A stretch of 64,000 bases of DNA, taken from Adineta vaga. Lineage: Eukaryota > Rotifera. Positions 21,845 through 34,700 of this stretch are shown one piece after another. The position numbers and the translations under genes are program-made. The DNA is taken from assembly GCA_021613535.1 (NCBI GenBank), contig CP075493.1:6448001-6512000 (forward strand). The letters are read 5' to 3'. Positions within the stretch are counted from its first letter, which is position 1. Every line of letters begins with the position of its first letter. The notes under the pieces are model-generated. The model had not been told where the DNA came from, searched no databases, and saw nothing but the letters and a program-made list of their open reading frames with translations.

Positions 21845-24455
21845 TCATTCCTGAAGACAACGATAGACTTCAGAACGATTCAAACGAAATTGTGTCCAAC
21901 AACGTGGACCAGTAAAGCGAAAAGCATTATTTGTTATATTTGCTAATGGTTCTGAATTGTTAACAGTTGCTAGACGAGAGTCAGTAGAACCTAATCAGAT
22001 AATTTACAATCGAGATTGTTCATTGATTAGAAGAGTAACTTACGTCGATTACGTTGAGATTTTTCTGGAGTATTTGTTAGCTGAGGTTTCTTTATTACAG
22101 ATGTTGGCTCGTCAGGTTGCCCTCGAGGTAATATGCGATATTGAATTGGACGAACAGAGGAAGTCGATTTCTTTCCTGTTTGATGTTTTATTGATAAGGG
22201 ATGTTTATTTTCATCATCATTTGACATGGGAGGTGTTAGTTGATTATCATCTAGAGAAAAGAAGACATAAGATTTTTCATAAGAATGAGATTGTTTGTAT
22301 TATCATAATTTAGACATTTGATCATGCAAAAAAAGACCATCAATCATACATAAATTATCATTGTCATCTCTTTTTCTTCTCATAGAGTCTTTCTAAACTC
22401 ATGTATGAATGTCTGAACTAAATACTTTGAAGAATCTGTTGCTATTTCGACATTTCACATAGTCAGATAAGAAAAAGCATTCCCTATTTCGAGTTAAGTT
22501 TGTTGTGTTTTTAGGATTTTCTCTAGAGACATCGACGATGTCCGACATACGAATTTACTTATAACAGTGAATGAACATCATGGGATGATTAATGATGTTA
22601 TTGTCTACGACAAAAATAGTGTGAGTAGGAGGATTAGGAATATGTGCTCTTGGGATTATCATATGTACGTCACAGACAAGTGCACAAGTCATCCAGTTGA
22701 ATCTATTTCTTTCATCGAAGAAGAGAATCTCTTTAAAAACAAATAATTACTCACGTATTATATTAACGGCATTAGTTGAACTTTTTTCTCTCATTAGTAA
22801 CGTTTCTGTCATAGTTGTATTATCAGTGACAGTAATAGAATCATTCTTGAGTATTTGAGAGAAATGTCTTTGAATTGTATCTTGAACACTCAATTGTTTT
22901 TGATAATTATTTGATGATAAATTTTCTTGTTCATTCGAAGTTGGTACAGTTAAATTAGCAATAATTTTACTTGAATGTTTTCGATGTTCACGCATTGATG
23001 TACCATCACGAACTTTAAAAACCATATATATATATTAAATCAAAATTCTTCTCATAGATAAATAAATCTTTGTCACTCAGCACTTCTTAGCATTAATATC
23101 CTCTCATGAAATGTTCGAGAGATAAGTGATGTTTATCATCATTGTGACAAGATTTCTTTCACTTACTAAATGACGACGTTTGTGGATCAACGCCAAAGAG
23201 ATTTTGTTGAAGATTGATCGAATAGGTAGGACCATGATAGGTAGCTGTTCGTCGTCGTGATAGTTGTTGTTGTTGTTGTTGATAGTGTGGATAATGCTGT
23301 TGTGGTTGATGGTGATGATGATGATGATGATGATGACTTTTTTCATTAGCATTATCTGAATCACCATTTGATGATGTATATACTCCACGTTCTTGATTGA
23401 TCCATCGACGAATATCTCTGCAAAGTAGATTCGAACCATCAAATAATGTTATGATATACTGTTAAACAAATGAATCAAATCAATTCATTTTCTTACTTGA
23501 TAAATGGTATGACCATAAAGAATGCTTTTGGATTTAGATTTAATTTTATTTGTGATGTTGCATCACGTCGATGAATTGGTAAGTCAGCGATTGGAAACCA
23601 ACGCATTTCCTAAAAAAGAAAAAGTGAAATATTATATTCTTTTAGAAATTCAACATTTGAAGAAAAGTTTCGGTACATACTTTAATTTCATTTTTTGTTT
23701 TCGGAGCAAATTTCGTATCTAATGGTACTTGTTTAACCATATACAATCGAACAAGTTGTCCATTAAGTTCACGTTCTAAATATTGATCTTCGAAAGCACG
23801 ATCTTTCATATCAAAACCAACTTCTTCTAATACCTATAGAATATATTGTTACATAAAAGCCATTAGAAAAATGACATAGATTTGTTTTTCTCTTACTTCT
23901 CGGATGGCACATTTGAACGGACTTTCATTTTCTTGAACTTTTCCTTTCGGAAATCCCCAACTTTCTCGATTATAAAATCCTCGTACTAATAAAACATGTT
24001 CATAAGATGGATCAATTAAAACTGCTCCATAAGTTGGTACACTTAATTTATATCCACGCCATTTTGAAACGATTTCATCAAGATTATGAACATAATCACG
24101 AAGAAAAGGACAATGTAGGAAAACTAAGATTTAAAGAAAAACATCGAGAATAAATATATTGTTAATTTGTTTTATACTTTGTTGTGCAAAATCTTTGATA
24201 TTACAGATACGTAAATCATCATCATCTTCACAATAAAAATCAATATAAAACCAATGTGCTAATTCTACAGCGAATAATACTCGGACAAGATCATCACGTT
24301 GTTCAGCAGGAATATTAATAATAAAACGACTAAAATACAAACAAAAAAACTTTGTTACTGTTGTTGTTGTTGTTTTTCGTATATAACACGATGTATTACC
24401 TGCATAGATCGTCTAATACTTTGACTGGTATTTGTTGTTGTTGATCAGATGACAT
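21845..24455 (-). CDS. DCP2: mRNA-decapping enzyme 2
   Basis: Nudix hydrolase that removes the m7G cap during 5'-3' mRNA decay in cytoplasmic P-bodies. Nine exons (24,455-24,400; 24,329-24,178; 24,123-23,897; 23,833-23,681; 23,609-23,497; 23,417-23,167; 23,012-22,755; 22,250-22,044; 21,990-21,845) sum to 1563 nt, 520 residues. The N-terminal regulatory domain has VKVLDDLCSRFIINIPAE and ELAHWFYIDFYC; box A continues as IFLHCPFLRD. The Nudix box is intact: GKVQENESPFKCAIREVLEE, matching GX5EX7REUXEEXGU. WGFPKGK and PFIKDIRRWIN are also typical. The C-terminal tail is low complexity with His and Gln runs and ends RSEVYRCLQE. Divergent from FUOM with 296 bp between the two start codons. Confidence 0.95.
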
Positions 24456-24751
24456 AATAAATTAGATAGGAAAAGAAAAAAAGAGATAAGGAGGGATAGA
24501 TGGAATAGAAGAAAAAAAGAGAGGAGGATTTGGGAGTTGAATTCGTTTTGTCGTTTTTTTTTTACATCGAAAATGACAAACACATTGTCATATAAATATG
24601 TTCCTCTCCATTCACATTGGATCAAAATTTATACGAGTAGGTAAACTATGGATGCATAGCATGAGATGAGATTGAGAAGATAATGAAATGATCTAACTAA
24701 CATTCATTCATTTTATCTAAGAACGAAAAAGATAAATAAAAAAAGATCACA
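24456..24751. promoter_or_regulatory. Shared divergent promoter DCP2/FUOM
   Basis: The 296 bp between opposite start codons must contain both promoters and both 5' leaders. No distinct TATA-type motif stands out. Confidence 0.5.
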
Positions 24752-25282
24752 ATGCCTTTAAAAGGTATTCCTCAAGCAATCTCACCGGAATTACTCTATG
24801 CCTTAGCATCAATGGGTCATGGCGATGAAATCGTCTTGGCTGATTCGAATTTTCCATCCGACTCCATTGCGCGAGCGAATAATGCTCGTTTAATTTCATG
24901 CGATGGTTTACCAATTCCGAAATTACTTCGTCAAATCTTAAAATTATTTCCGTTAGATCAATACGTTTCTCAACCAGTAGCATTAATGGATTTAGTTGAT
25001 GGTGATAAAAAGAAAGGTTTAGATGTACCTATATGGAACGAATATAAACAAATTGTCGGAGAGAATGTACAATTTGAAATGGTTGAACGTTTTCAATTTT
25101 ATGAACGAGCTAAGAAATGTTTCGCAGTTGTTCGTAAGTATAAATATCGATCGATTTATCGTCTAATATCTTCTGATCTTTTAGGTACGGGTGAAAGTGC
25201 AATTTATGCAAATATTATTTTGAAGAAAGGTGTCATCCCGAAGAAACCATCGAAGAATGAAAATGATGATGATGCTGAATAA
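24752..25282 (+). CDS. FUOM: L-fucose mutarotase (RbsD/FucU family)
   Basis: Interconverts alpha and beta anomers of L-fucose, feeding the fucose salvage pathway in the cytosol. Two exons, 24,752-25,133 and 25,185-25,282, give 159 residues, the usual family length. The family pattern is clear: LKGIPQAISPELLYALASMG followed by HGDEIVLADSNFP (conserved active-site His and Asp), RFQFYERAKKCFAVV and TGESAIYANIILKKGV. The 51-nt intron (GTAAGT...TTTTAG) is a multiple of three and lacks stops, so retention would insert 17 residues within a conserved strand; splicing is therefore assumed. The C-terminus is a short acidic tail. Confidence 0.93.
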   Translation: MPLKGIPQAISPELLYALASMGHGDEIVLADSNFPSDSIARANNARLISCDGLPIPKLLRQILKLFPLDQYVSQPVALMDLVDGDKKKGLDVPIWNEYKQIVGENVQFEMVERFQFYERAKKCFAVVRKYKYRSIYRLISSDLLGTGESAIYANIILKKGVIPKKPSKNENDDDAE

Positions 25283-25484
25283 TTAATCAATGATCAATAA
25301 CTATCGCTAGATTCTTCTTTTCATTTCTTCTGTGATTTTTAGTTAATTTCGATAAAAAAAAGTAATTATTAAAACGTTCCAATACAAACTACGGACTCTT
25401 TTAGATAAAAAAAAAAACTTGAATAAATAAATTCATAATAATATAGTACAAGCAAATATTTGTTTTATCCAAAAGAAAAAGAAT

Positions 25485-28400
25485 ATGAATACTTCGTAAG
25501 CAAATCGTTCTTTCAGACGAAAGTGTGATGCCTAGATTATTTATAGATCTTCATCTGTTCATAATCTTTTATCAAATTTAAAGTCCATTGTTGAATTGAT
25601 AATCAAATTTCCAGGTGATTCCTTAACATCACAATATGGTGCAATAGAACGCATTCGATCTGCTATACTATCGATTCTATCGCATGGTCTTAAACAGGTG
25701 TGTTTTGTTTGATAGAAAACTTATTAGATAGAAAAATTTCATTGTAGCGTAATAATGAAAGATTGACGTATATTCAGCATTAAAATAACCTTTATGGATG
25801 ATGTGATTCATTTATAAACTTTTTAGTAATGTATTTCTAGAAAAATGAATCAAACATGAAAAGAATGTAGATTATCATATGGGTCAATTATTTGATTCTT
25901 CTCCGAGAGACATTCGAATATTTCCTACGTAATAAGATTTCATGGAAATAAAAATTGCTACTCGTTTTTCTTTTCCAAACCACACAATGTTGAATAATGT
26001 AAATAAAGAAAACAGACTCAAACACTTTAATTGAAAAATATCACATGTCATGCAAAACAAAGTATCTCTTTTTCTTATTTAGAAAACAGGAGAGATCTCG
26101 GAACAATTATGGCAATTCATTATACGTTTAAATTCCAATTCACAAAAACATATACATTTATTACAAGATATTTATCATAAAGAAAATCTTCGCCTAACAG
26201 TTGAACAATGGATTGATCAATCAGTTATAACTCAATGTTTATCTCAACAAATATCCTATGTTGAAAATAATATGGATTTACTTGAACAATATTATTCTAG
26301 TATGTGGAATATTTTCTTTTATTATTTTCTGCTGAGTGAAATAGACATTTATTTGATGAAATTTTTTAAGAATTTGCACAAAATATACGACTAACGTCGA
26401 CGTCCAATATAGGGTCGTATATTTTTTGTAAAATGATGTCTTCGATCAGGAACAAAAATAAGATATTCGCCCTTACGATATACGAAATAACCCGTACCGC
26501 GTAGATGACGTTCTAATAGGACATTGTTGTTCTCGTAGAGAGTATTTTCATTTGAATGAATCGATCGACGATTGATATTGAAAGATAAGGATGCATTGGA
26601 AACAGATATAAGGAAACAGCAGATGAATAAAATGGTTAATGAACAAGATACAACACGATTTGTTGTCGACGTGTTGTTCGTTGTTTGAGTAAAGAAGAAG
26701 AGCATTGATTGATGTTAAATTATACTCTCCTCCTTCTTCTTCTAGGATATTTTCGCGTACACTAAAATCAGTTGCCGTGTATTCGTCGTATTCTATTGAA
26801 ATTGAAGGGAAAAAACAAAAGAAATATTATATCAAAAATCAAATAATCAATAATAGATCGGAAATATTCTACTTGCCTTCTATGTTTTTGTTATAGAATT
26901 CTAGACAAATCCTGATTGACTTATTCTTTTGCTCGAGAATAAAACGTGATTATTGTATTTTCATTTTAATCTTCAAAAATCAAAGAGTCTAGCATGAAAA
27001 AAAGAAATTAGAACTAGGCATGTTTAATAAGTCGATTTTCAAAGACAAAAACGATTTTTTTATTTCTATTTTCTTTCTTTCTTTCTTTCTCGTCTATCAT
27101 TGTCAACAGAAAAGTTTACCAAACGTCTCTTATTTGTTCTCTATGAAATATACATTTGTGCATTGTGAGTGTAAAATCATCATCAATGATCTCATGTTCA
27201 GTGTTTTTACATGAGAGATAAATTATCATGTCTGTACTTACGGAATTGATGATAATGATGAGGATTAATTTTAAAATACTTCGAATGTTGTTAAAAGCAG
27301 CATTCAACGAAGCAATCTTAAAAAGAAAATACCAAGCAGAAAGGATAGAGTTAAGTAAGAAGCAAACAAGTCGATGTTTCTTTTCTATTTCTTCGCTTGA
27401 ATAAAAATCTGTTTGACTAAAAATCTGACAGAATCTCTTTCTCTTGTCATTAACACATATGAAAATATTACTAGAGCGTGGGATGAAAAGGGTTGGATGA
27501 CGATAGTAATGTCATTGATGATGATGAATGCATGAGTTCAACAATTGAATAGAAAGAAAAGAATGTTAAGGATTGCTAAACATATGTAGAAGAGCTGAAC
27601 GAATCAAATGCACGAGGAACTAATGTAGTCGAATACGAACGAAAGAATATAAATAGTATACATGTCGATTTCAATCGGAAAATACTAGAAGAATCAATAT
27701 GATAGTAATTCAATTCAAATAATAAGAAATTAACAAACGGGAAAAACGAGTTGTGATCGATAGTTATTGTTCAACTGTCTCTAGCGGATCTTATTATTAC
27801 GCTTTACTAAATATTAGGGGAAAAAATATTGAGCAAACGAATGAACATTAGTCTTTTTTAATCAAAACGTGCTTTTTACTAACTATTTTTTTTTCTCCAT
27901 GACATATGTTCAGTTTTCTCTTGTCTATGGTATTAATTATCTCAAAGCGTTTCGATCCAGTCAATTACATTTCAAATTAGAGTTTTTATCTTCCTTTTCT
28001 AGGTCATGCTTTTATGCGAAAATTGCATTTATATCATGCTTTTGTTATTTGTATACGTACTGTCGAATCGAGTGATCCATCGTTACTTCTTACTATTGAT
28101 CCCAAATTGGTAAATATAGAATTGAAGAAAAAAAAATACTCTTCATTATTTTTATATTTCTAATTAATAGTCTATCTATGGGGATATTCAGGAACCACCA
28201 GAAGTTCTAACAAATGATGAGATATCTAATTCATATGCATTGTCAATATCGAAAACACAAAGTAATGATAGTAATGCGGCTGTATCTAAACTATCTGTTG
28301 ATGATAGTCAATATAAAGTCTGTAAGTGAAACAGATTGTCTTTGTTATTTAAAACAAAATTTTTTTTTCTCCGTGTAGTTCCAGTTGCTCAACGTCGTAT

Positions 28401-31063
28401 TCTTCATCGTCGTATTCATAGTGATCCGATATTTCATGTCCCCAATAATCCAAATAATTACTCTCATGTCACATCGTCTGTTCTACTCCATGAAATTAGT
28501 TTCAATAATCAAGAAAATTCACCTAATGTTTCTTATTCATGTGAGTACGGATCTAGTTACGATTCTCGTACAGATTCTTTTCTATCCATTGAACAATCAT
28601 TACCATTGGAGAGTAATAAACGTCAATCAATATCAAGTAAAATAACATTGATCGATGAGGAAGAAAATCAATTTTATCAATCTACAATGTTTCCAACAGA
28701 TTCAAACGTAACACAGAGTAAATCTAATGAAAATGAAATGCAGATTATCTGATTCTTTTTTCGTAAATTTTCTAGAAGATTGTTTGCCACATTCGTCACT
28801 TTTCTGGCCAAGAAAAAATCAAACATTAGATAATTACATACGTGAATGTGATTCTCAAACACGGACAGATGTGGAAAAAGTAAATTTTATTCATAAATAT
28901 TTCTATTCATCTGTTCGCTTTTCTAGGAAAATGCACATTTTTATTTCAGTGAAGCAATTATATCAGCTCTTGAATATATTAAATTTAGTGAAAAATGTAA
29001 GAAATATTTTGAAGCATCAGATGAAAATATTATGACATTGAATTCATTTGATTATTCGACGAATAATTCAAAGTATGTTTAATCAGAGACTACTCTCTCT
29101 CTCTCTAGTTTGTTTCTTATGATAATTTAGTTCAAATGATTTCTCCGCAGAAACTATAGGTAATTATTTATTAAATTTGATTAATTTTAATTCGTAATTT
29201 AGCATTAGCGATAATGGATTCATGGAAGAATCATAAAATACCAACGGCTATTGAATTATTTTGGATGATTCCATATCAAGAAGAAATAATCGAAGAAGTA
29301 CAGTTGAATTATTCGGTATTAGTTGATGTTCTATATAACTTTCTTTTCTTTTTTGAAGTTACCATCATCTGAAGATAGCAAATCAATCGAACAAATTGGT
29401 AATTATTCTTCTTCTGTAGACAATAGTCAAAGAGTAAGAAAATATCTCTTGATTTTCTTATCGTACAATGATTTCTATCGAAGATCTTACGTCGAGGAAA
29501 TAGTCATTGGGCACCACCACGTGAACAATTGATCTTTCATATTCATCAATCAATAAGGTACGTGAAAAAATGCTTACAATTATCTATTGTTTTCATGTAT
29601 ATACGGAGATCAGTGATTTTTATCATTATGAATGCACTCAAATTGTAACTTTATCTGTTATTCATTGATATTTGTACAAAATAACATTGTTTGAACATAA
29701 TTACAGGTATTGCGATTAATACTACTAAGTAAAGGATATTACTAGAAACGTGCTTTTAAAATGACTTTAATTCTAAGAAAAAAAAGTATAGTCTGGCAAT
29801 AATCAGTATCGTATGGGATTATTTGAACACATAATTGAATAGAATAATTCCTATTTCCATAATTCAGCACGTTTGTTTTCAATTAATTATTAAACAAAAA
29901 TGCACTCTTACTTTTCTTCAATAGAAATTTAATGAGGAAAAAGCAGTACATATAATCAATTGATATGTACGATACAGAAAAAATGTTTAAAACAAACTAA
30001 ACAATGTGAATTTGACTTTTAAATCTTACTTGTTTTTTTGTCCCATAGTCGTGAAAGTCAATTAAAAAAACAAAATCATCTATGTGCTGGTTGTGGACGT
30101 GATGTTGAAAAAGGTTATGCTCATCGATTTCGATATTGTGAATATACCGGTAGGATAATTTCATCAATAGGAGCATTTTTATAAAACATTCTATTTTTCC
30201 TAGGCAAATTTTTCTGTCGTAGTTGTCATTCAGACAAAAAATTTTATCTACCCTCTTATATTATCACGAAATGGGAATTTTCCAATAAACATAGTATATC
30301 CAATTTTGCATATGATTATTTAAATCGTATTTATACAGAACCGTTCTTTAATATTTATGATCTTAATACAAAATTATATGAAAAAAGTAATACATTGAGA
30401 ATGATGAATCAACTTCGTTGGGCATTGTATTTTCTCAGAAATTACATAACAACATGTCGTTTTGCTGAAGAACAAGGGTAGGACAAATTCTTCAAATTGA
30501 TATTTGTAAATATCTAATCGATTTGCTGTCTAGTCATCAACAAACTTTACAATCAATACCACCCTATGTATATGAACATCCACATACTTATTCATTACAA
30601 GATTTAGTTAAAGTAAATACATCGTTGATTACATTTGAGTTTTTGTAATGTATTTTTTTTCTAGACTAAATTAGGTGAATTACATAAAGAATACGAACCG
30701 ATTGTCGTAAATTTACGTGAACATGTTCTATCATGCTCGTTATGTTATGCTAAAGGTTACATATGTGAAATATGTCAAGATGATAAGAGTATTCTATTTC
30801 CGTTTAATGTTCAAACAACAAGCATCTGTCCTGGTTAGTATTGATTTCGTTTTAATAAAGATAAATGAGATGAAATCATTTCTTCTTTACAGTTTGTCAA
30901 TCATGTTTTCATATTTTTTGTCATGAAAAAAAGAAATTTATTTGTCCAAAATGTGAACGAACCAAACATCGTAGGTTAGTACGAAATAAATCAATGAATT
31001 CAATATTGAAAAAATATTTTTCTCTTCTATTCTAGTACAATTACTTCTGTAAAATCCAAGTAG
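25485..31063 (+). CDS. RUBCN: Rubicon homologue (RUN domain and Rubicon-homology zinc domain)
   Basis: Negative regulator of autophagosome/endosome maturation acting through the class III PI3K complex and Rab7 (known for Rubicon). Eighteen exons from ATG 25,485-25,495, then 25,547-25,697, 26,083-26,299, 28,003-28,109, 28,171-28,321, 28,379-28,717, 28,776-28,879, 28,927-29,072, 29,131-29,159, 29,203-29,315, 29,359-29,433, 29,484-29,557, 30,049-30,149, 30,204-30,477, 30,534-30,612, 30,665-30,833, 30,893-30,974 and 31,036-31,063 sum to 2250 nt, 749 residues. The N-terminal RUN domain has [20 protein letters not shown] and [13 protein letters not shown]. The middle is Ser/Asn-rich, with a conserved [38 protein letters not shown] leads into the C-terminal zinc domain: [58 protein letters not shown] and CPKCE. 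All Cys pairs are present. A 1.7-kb intron (26,300-28,002) hosts an antisense gene. Confidence 0.92.
26391..26705 (-). CDS. Putative secreted neuropeptide-like precursor, nested in RUBCN intron
   Basis: Single-exon 104-codon frame on the strand opposite RUBCN, wholly inside its 1.7-kb intron. The N-terminus has a hydrophobic stretch [18 protein letters not shown], read as a signal peptide core with cleavage after SNA. The rest is a short precursor with dibasic sites: FNINRR, VYRKGEY, FVPDRR, and a C-terminal end [11 protein letters not shown] followed directly by stop. Gly followed by basic residues is the classic signal for alpha-amidation, predicting a product ending RPYI-amide (for example [11 protein letters not shown]). 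I know no such family in rotifers. The Met start and expression are unverified; a chance frame is possible, but signal peptide plus processing sites together are unusual for chance. Confidence 0.5.
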   Translation of the reverse strand: MLFFFTQTTNNTSTTNRVVSCSLTILFICCFLISVSNASLSFNINRRSIHSNENTLYENNNVLLERHLRGTGYFVYRKGEYLIFVPDRRHHFTKNIRPYIGRRR

Positions 31064-31619
31064 AAAACATCCATAAATGATCAAAACAATTTCAGTGATT
31101 TCCAGTGTCTTTCATTACGCGTTATTATTGTTGTTGTTTATTTTTTTAATTAAGATAATTTTCCATACATATCAATCAATAATATTTTATTCTGATTAAA
31201 ATATAATAAACAAAAAGAAGCATTTCAATCGACAGATAATAATCTATCATTGATTAAGTCAAGAGAAGAGAAAAAGGGGTCGGTTAACTGTCTTTCTTAA
31301 TCTGCGACATACGTTTGTGAAGTTTATATCATGATAGTCTCGCATCTATTTATCTCTACAGACGAGTGCGACTGATGACATTAATTGATCGTTGCTCGAT
31401 GACGAGCACTGAAAGAAATGATCTTGTACAATCAATAGCGAGGAGGAAGAAAATCGAAAGACAAAACATCATTACTCTATCATGTATTTTCAATGGAATG
31501 AATGTCAGAAGCAGTGTATTGTAACGTTGGATACACAGAAAGGAAAAGGACAACAATCTAATGATAATAGATATCGACACGTTCCTTCAGATTTCTTCTC
31601 CATATAGTATTTATCTTCG
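31064..31619. other. Intergenic RUBCN/K2P
   Basis: AT-rich; an AATAAA at about 31,205 may serve RUBCN. It must also hold the promoter for the first alternative K2P exon. No other gene seen. Confidence 0.4.
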
Positions 31620-31705
31620 ATGAATACAAGTCGATTTACAATTGTCCGACGTTTTGGTCGAAGCTTTTTATTACCATCACATGGTCACATCTCGATTAAT
31701 AATGA
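31620..31705 (+). other. K2P alternative first exon A
   Basis: ATG followed by 28 codons plus two bases (begins MNTSRFTIVRRFG), then GTAAGA donor. Phase 2 matches the acceptor at 33,811. Confidence 0.55.
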
Positions 31706-34700
31706 GTAAGAATCATTTTCTTTATTAGTACTGTTACTTTCATGTCATATCGTTAGACAAAAAAGAAAAGTCTTGGTAATCTCAATAGAATATATATTGT
31801 CAGATGGGACAAAGAGAGAGAGAGAAAAAACCAGCAAGGCTTCAATCTATCAGCGGAAAAGAGGCTGATGATGATCAAATAGAATCTATCTTTTTGCTTG
31901 ATATACTTATTATTATTATTATATTCTACGATCTTTCTCTAAATTGACGACAATTGCTTCTAAGTAAGACTTAATTTACTTTCGAATGAAGAGTTTGTTG
32001 ACAAGGGAAAACAAAGTTTTTCTCTATTTGAACTGTCGTTTCTAGTCTAATATATATATATATATAGATACGTCATTGAAAAACTATCTTGAATAATAGA
32101 TTGATCATGTATGACATTTTAACTGTTATCTTCCATTTTCATGATGTACATTATGTGTACTATTTTGTCGTTTATTCTTATTAGAATAAGAGAATGTGTT
32201 GCATTGATATGACATGGCAAAAGTAAATGAGACATAAAATAAGTTTGTATTTCAAGCAGACACACATATATCCTACAGAGTCAATCCATTTATCTCTCTA
32301 TCTATATATATAGCATTGTATCAGTGATGATAGTAAAAAAGATATTTGAAAGTATAAGTTAAGTGATTAATACCGAAATATCCAAAGTATTTGATTTCAT
32401 ATGAACAATAATAATAATAAATTAACACATCGATCAGCACAAATTGTTTTGATTAAAGAACGTATTCGCCATGCGACACTATTACGGACACATTCATTGC
32501 CTATATCATTTTATAGTGACATGAAAAACAGGTAATTTTTTATCGTCTTCTTATTGGTTCGAGTATCTTTCCATCTTTTTTTTCCAATTATTCTAACAAT
32601 AAATTAATTAATACAAGACTCTCTATTGAATACTCTCTCGAGAGTATTCGGACGTTCTCTCTTTCTCATTTTTTTTCCTTGTTGATATAATCGAAAAAGT
32701 TGATCATCGATCATTCTGTCATTTCTTTGACATGAACACGATGACAACAGCATCAACAGTAACAACAACGAATTTACATCGTATAGATTCCGCATCTTCT
32801 CGTCGTGTAATTATCGTTCGACAGATGAGTTTTAAAGTCAAACCAACAATAAGTACATTGAACTTCGAACCTGATCTTCACCAACTTTCTTCTTTTCCGA
32901 CATCTGAAAAACACCGGAAATCGCTGTTCAAGTAGGTTTTATTCTCTGTTTCTCTATCTACAAATATGTTAATATTTATTTTCTGTGATGATATTAGTCG
33001 AAGAATGCCATATAGATGTTCTTAGTTATGATTAAATACAATCTCGTTTTCACGGCATGATATCATATTAATTATACATCGAATATATCAATTGAGAAGA
33101 ATGTTAGATTTAGAGAGAGAGATATTGAATGTTGAATGAATTGTTTGTGACATTATTACTCTTCTTAAATAACGAATAAGAATCAACAGGATGCATCGAC
33201 TTTCTTATTAGTCGTGTTTATACTAAAGTATATTAGGAGTAGTGACTAGAAGAACAGATGCTGATGATTTTCTGTGAAATAACGCGTAACAATGGGGTGA
33301 CGGCCAGCTTGATAACATAATTCTTTCTTTTCTCTCTTAGCATTTGTTCGCTGACGATAACAGTCAGATATACACGCGTACAGCTGAATGCCGATCAAAC
33401 AAGCAGAAACAGCAGTGTTGTCTAGTGCCATTTCTTTTTTTTTCTGTCTTGCACTGTTAGTGTACTCTATTCTGCATTGATTAGAAAAAAGACACCGATC
33501 TGCTTCTTCTTTTTTTTTCTTCATCGATGTGTATATGTGTACATATACAGTCTTTACTGGTTCGATTGTATCCTTGTGTTTACTGATCTGATTTTTCTCG
33601 AGGATACGAATAATCCAAAATTGTCTTTCGAACAGAATTAAGACAAGAAATGCGTCCTGGTCAAGTTTTTGTTGTTTATCGTTCTGCAGCACTTTCGTTG
33701 GCCAAATCAAAGTATGCAATCGAAGCGAGAAATCAATTTTTTCTGCTTCTTCTCTTCATCGTCTAGTTGATCGACATTGAATCTGATATATATTTTTTTT
33801 TCTATTACAGTATGCGCCGTCGACAAGCTAAAAATTCTGCAGCAACAGATGATCAACGAGTTTGTACAAAAGACAATTGTTTAAAATGTTGCAAGAAATC
33901 AACAGCATTTCTTTTTTCACGTGTGGGATTATTTCTTGTTATGATGGGTTATGTTGCTTTTGGTGGAATCTTATTTCAATTACTTGAAGCAGGAAATGAA
34001 TCGAAAATGCGTAGTAGTATGGCAGAAGAACTTGATAAGACGTTAAAAAAACTATGGAATGTTACTTTGAAAGCTAATTCTGTTCCTGAAGAATATAAAC
34101 GAGGCAATTTTAGCCGTTGGGCAACGCCAGAACTAGCGTAAGTATTCTACATTTTTTCTTTTCTCGTATCTATAGACAAGAAACGAATGATCGTTTTTTT
34201 TTCGTTCAGTGCATTTGAAGATACAGTTAAAGTTAAAGTACAAGAAGGTTTTGATGGACGAACAGTTGATTCTGATCATGATTGGAATTATTTCGGAGCT
34301 GTTCTTTATGCTGTAACACTTGTTTCAACAATTGGTAAGACAAATTGAACATTAATAAGTGTTGACAAGGCCATAGATACTTGTCTGCCTTGAAATATCA
34401 TTGATTAACTGAAAGATGCATTGAGTTGAACTTTTCTTCGCCTACATAGGATATGGTCATATAACAACAAAGACAATGCAAGGTAAAATAGCAACAATTC
34501 TTTATAGTGCATTTGGCGTACCATTAATGATGCTTTTCGTTGCTAATATTGGTTCGACGATGGCAAAAATGTTTTCATTTGTATTTACACGTTTAACAAT
34601 GATTCTCTGTTGTCGATTAAGTAATAAAAAGAAACGAACATTAAAATATCGACAAAAATTACTTGAAAAAGCAAGTCAATCACAATATATTGTGGATGAT

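Noticed and set aside
28385-28645. Alternative-frame protein within RUBCN exon 6
   Set aside because: Shadow frame of a Ser/Asn-rich coding exon.
33246-33719. 157-codon minus-strand frame opposite the K2P 5' region
   Set aside because: Basic and low-complexity, overlaps an alternative first exon on the other strand, no recognisable domain or splice context.
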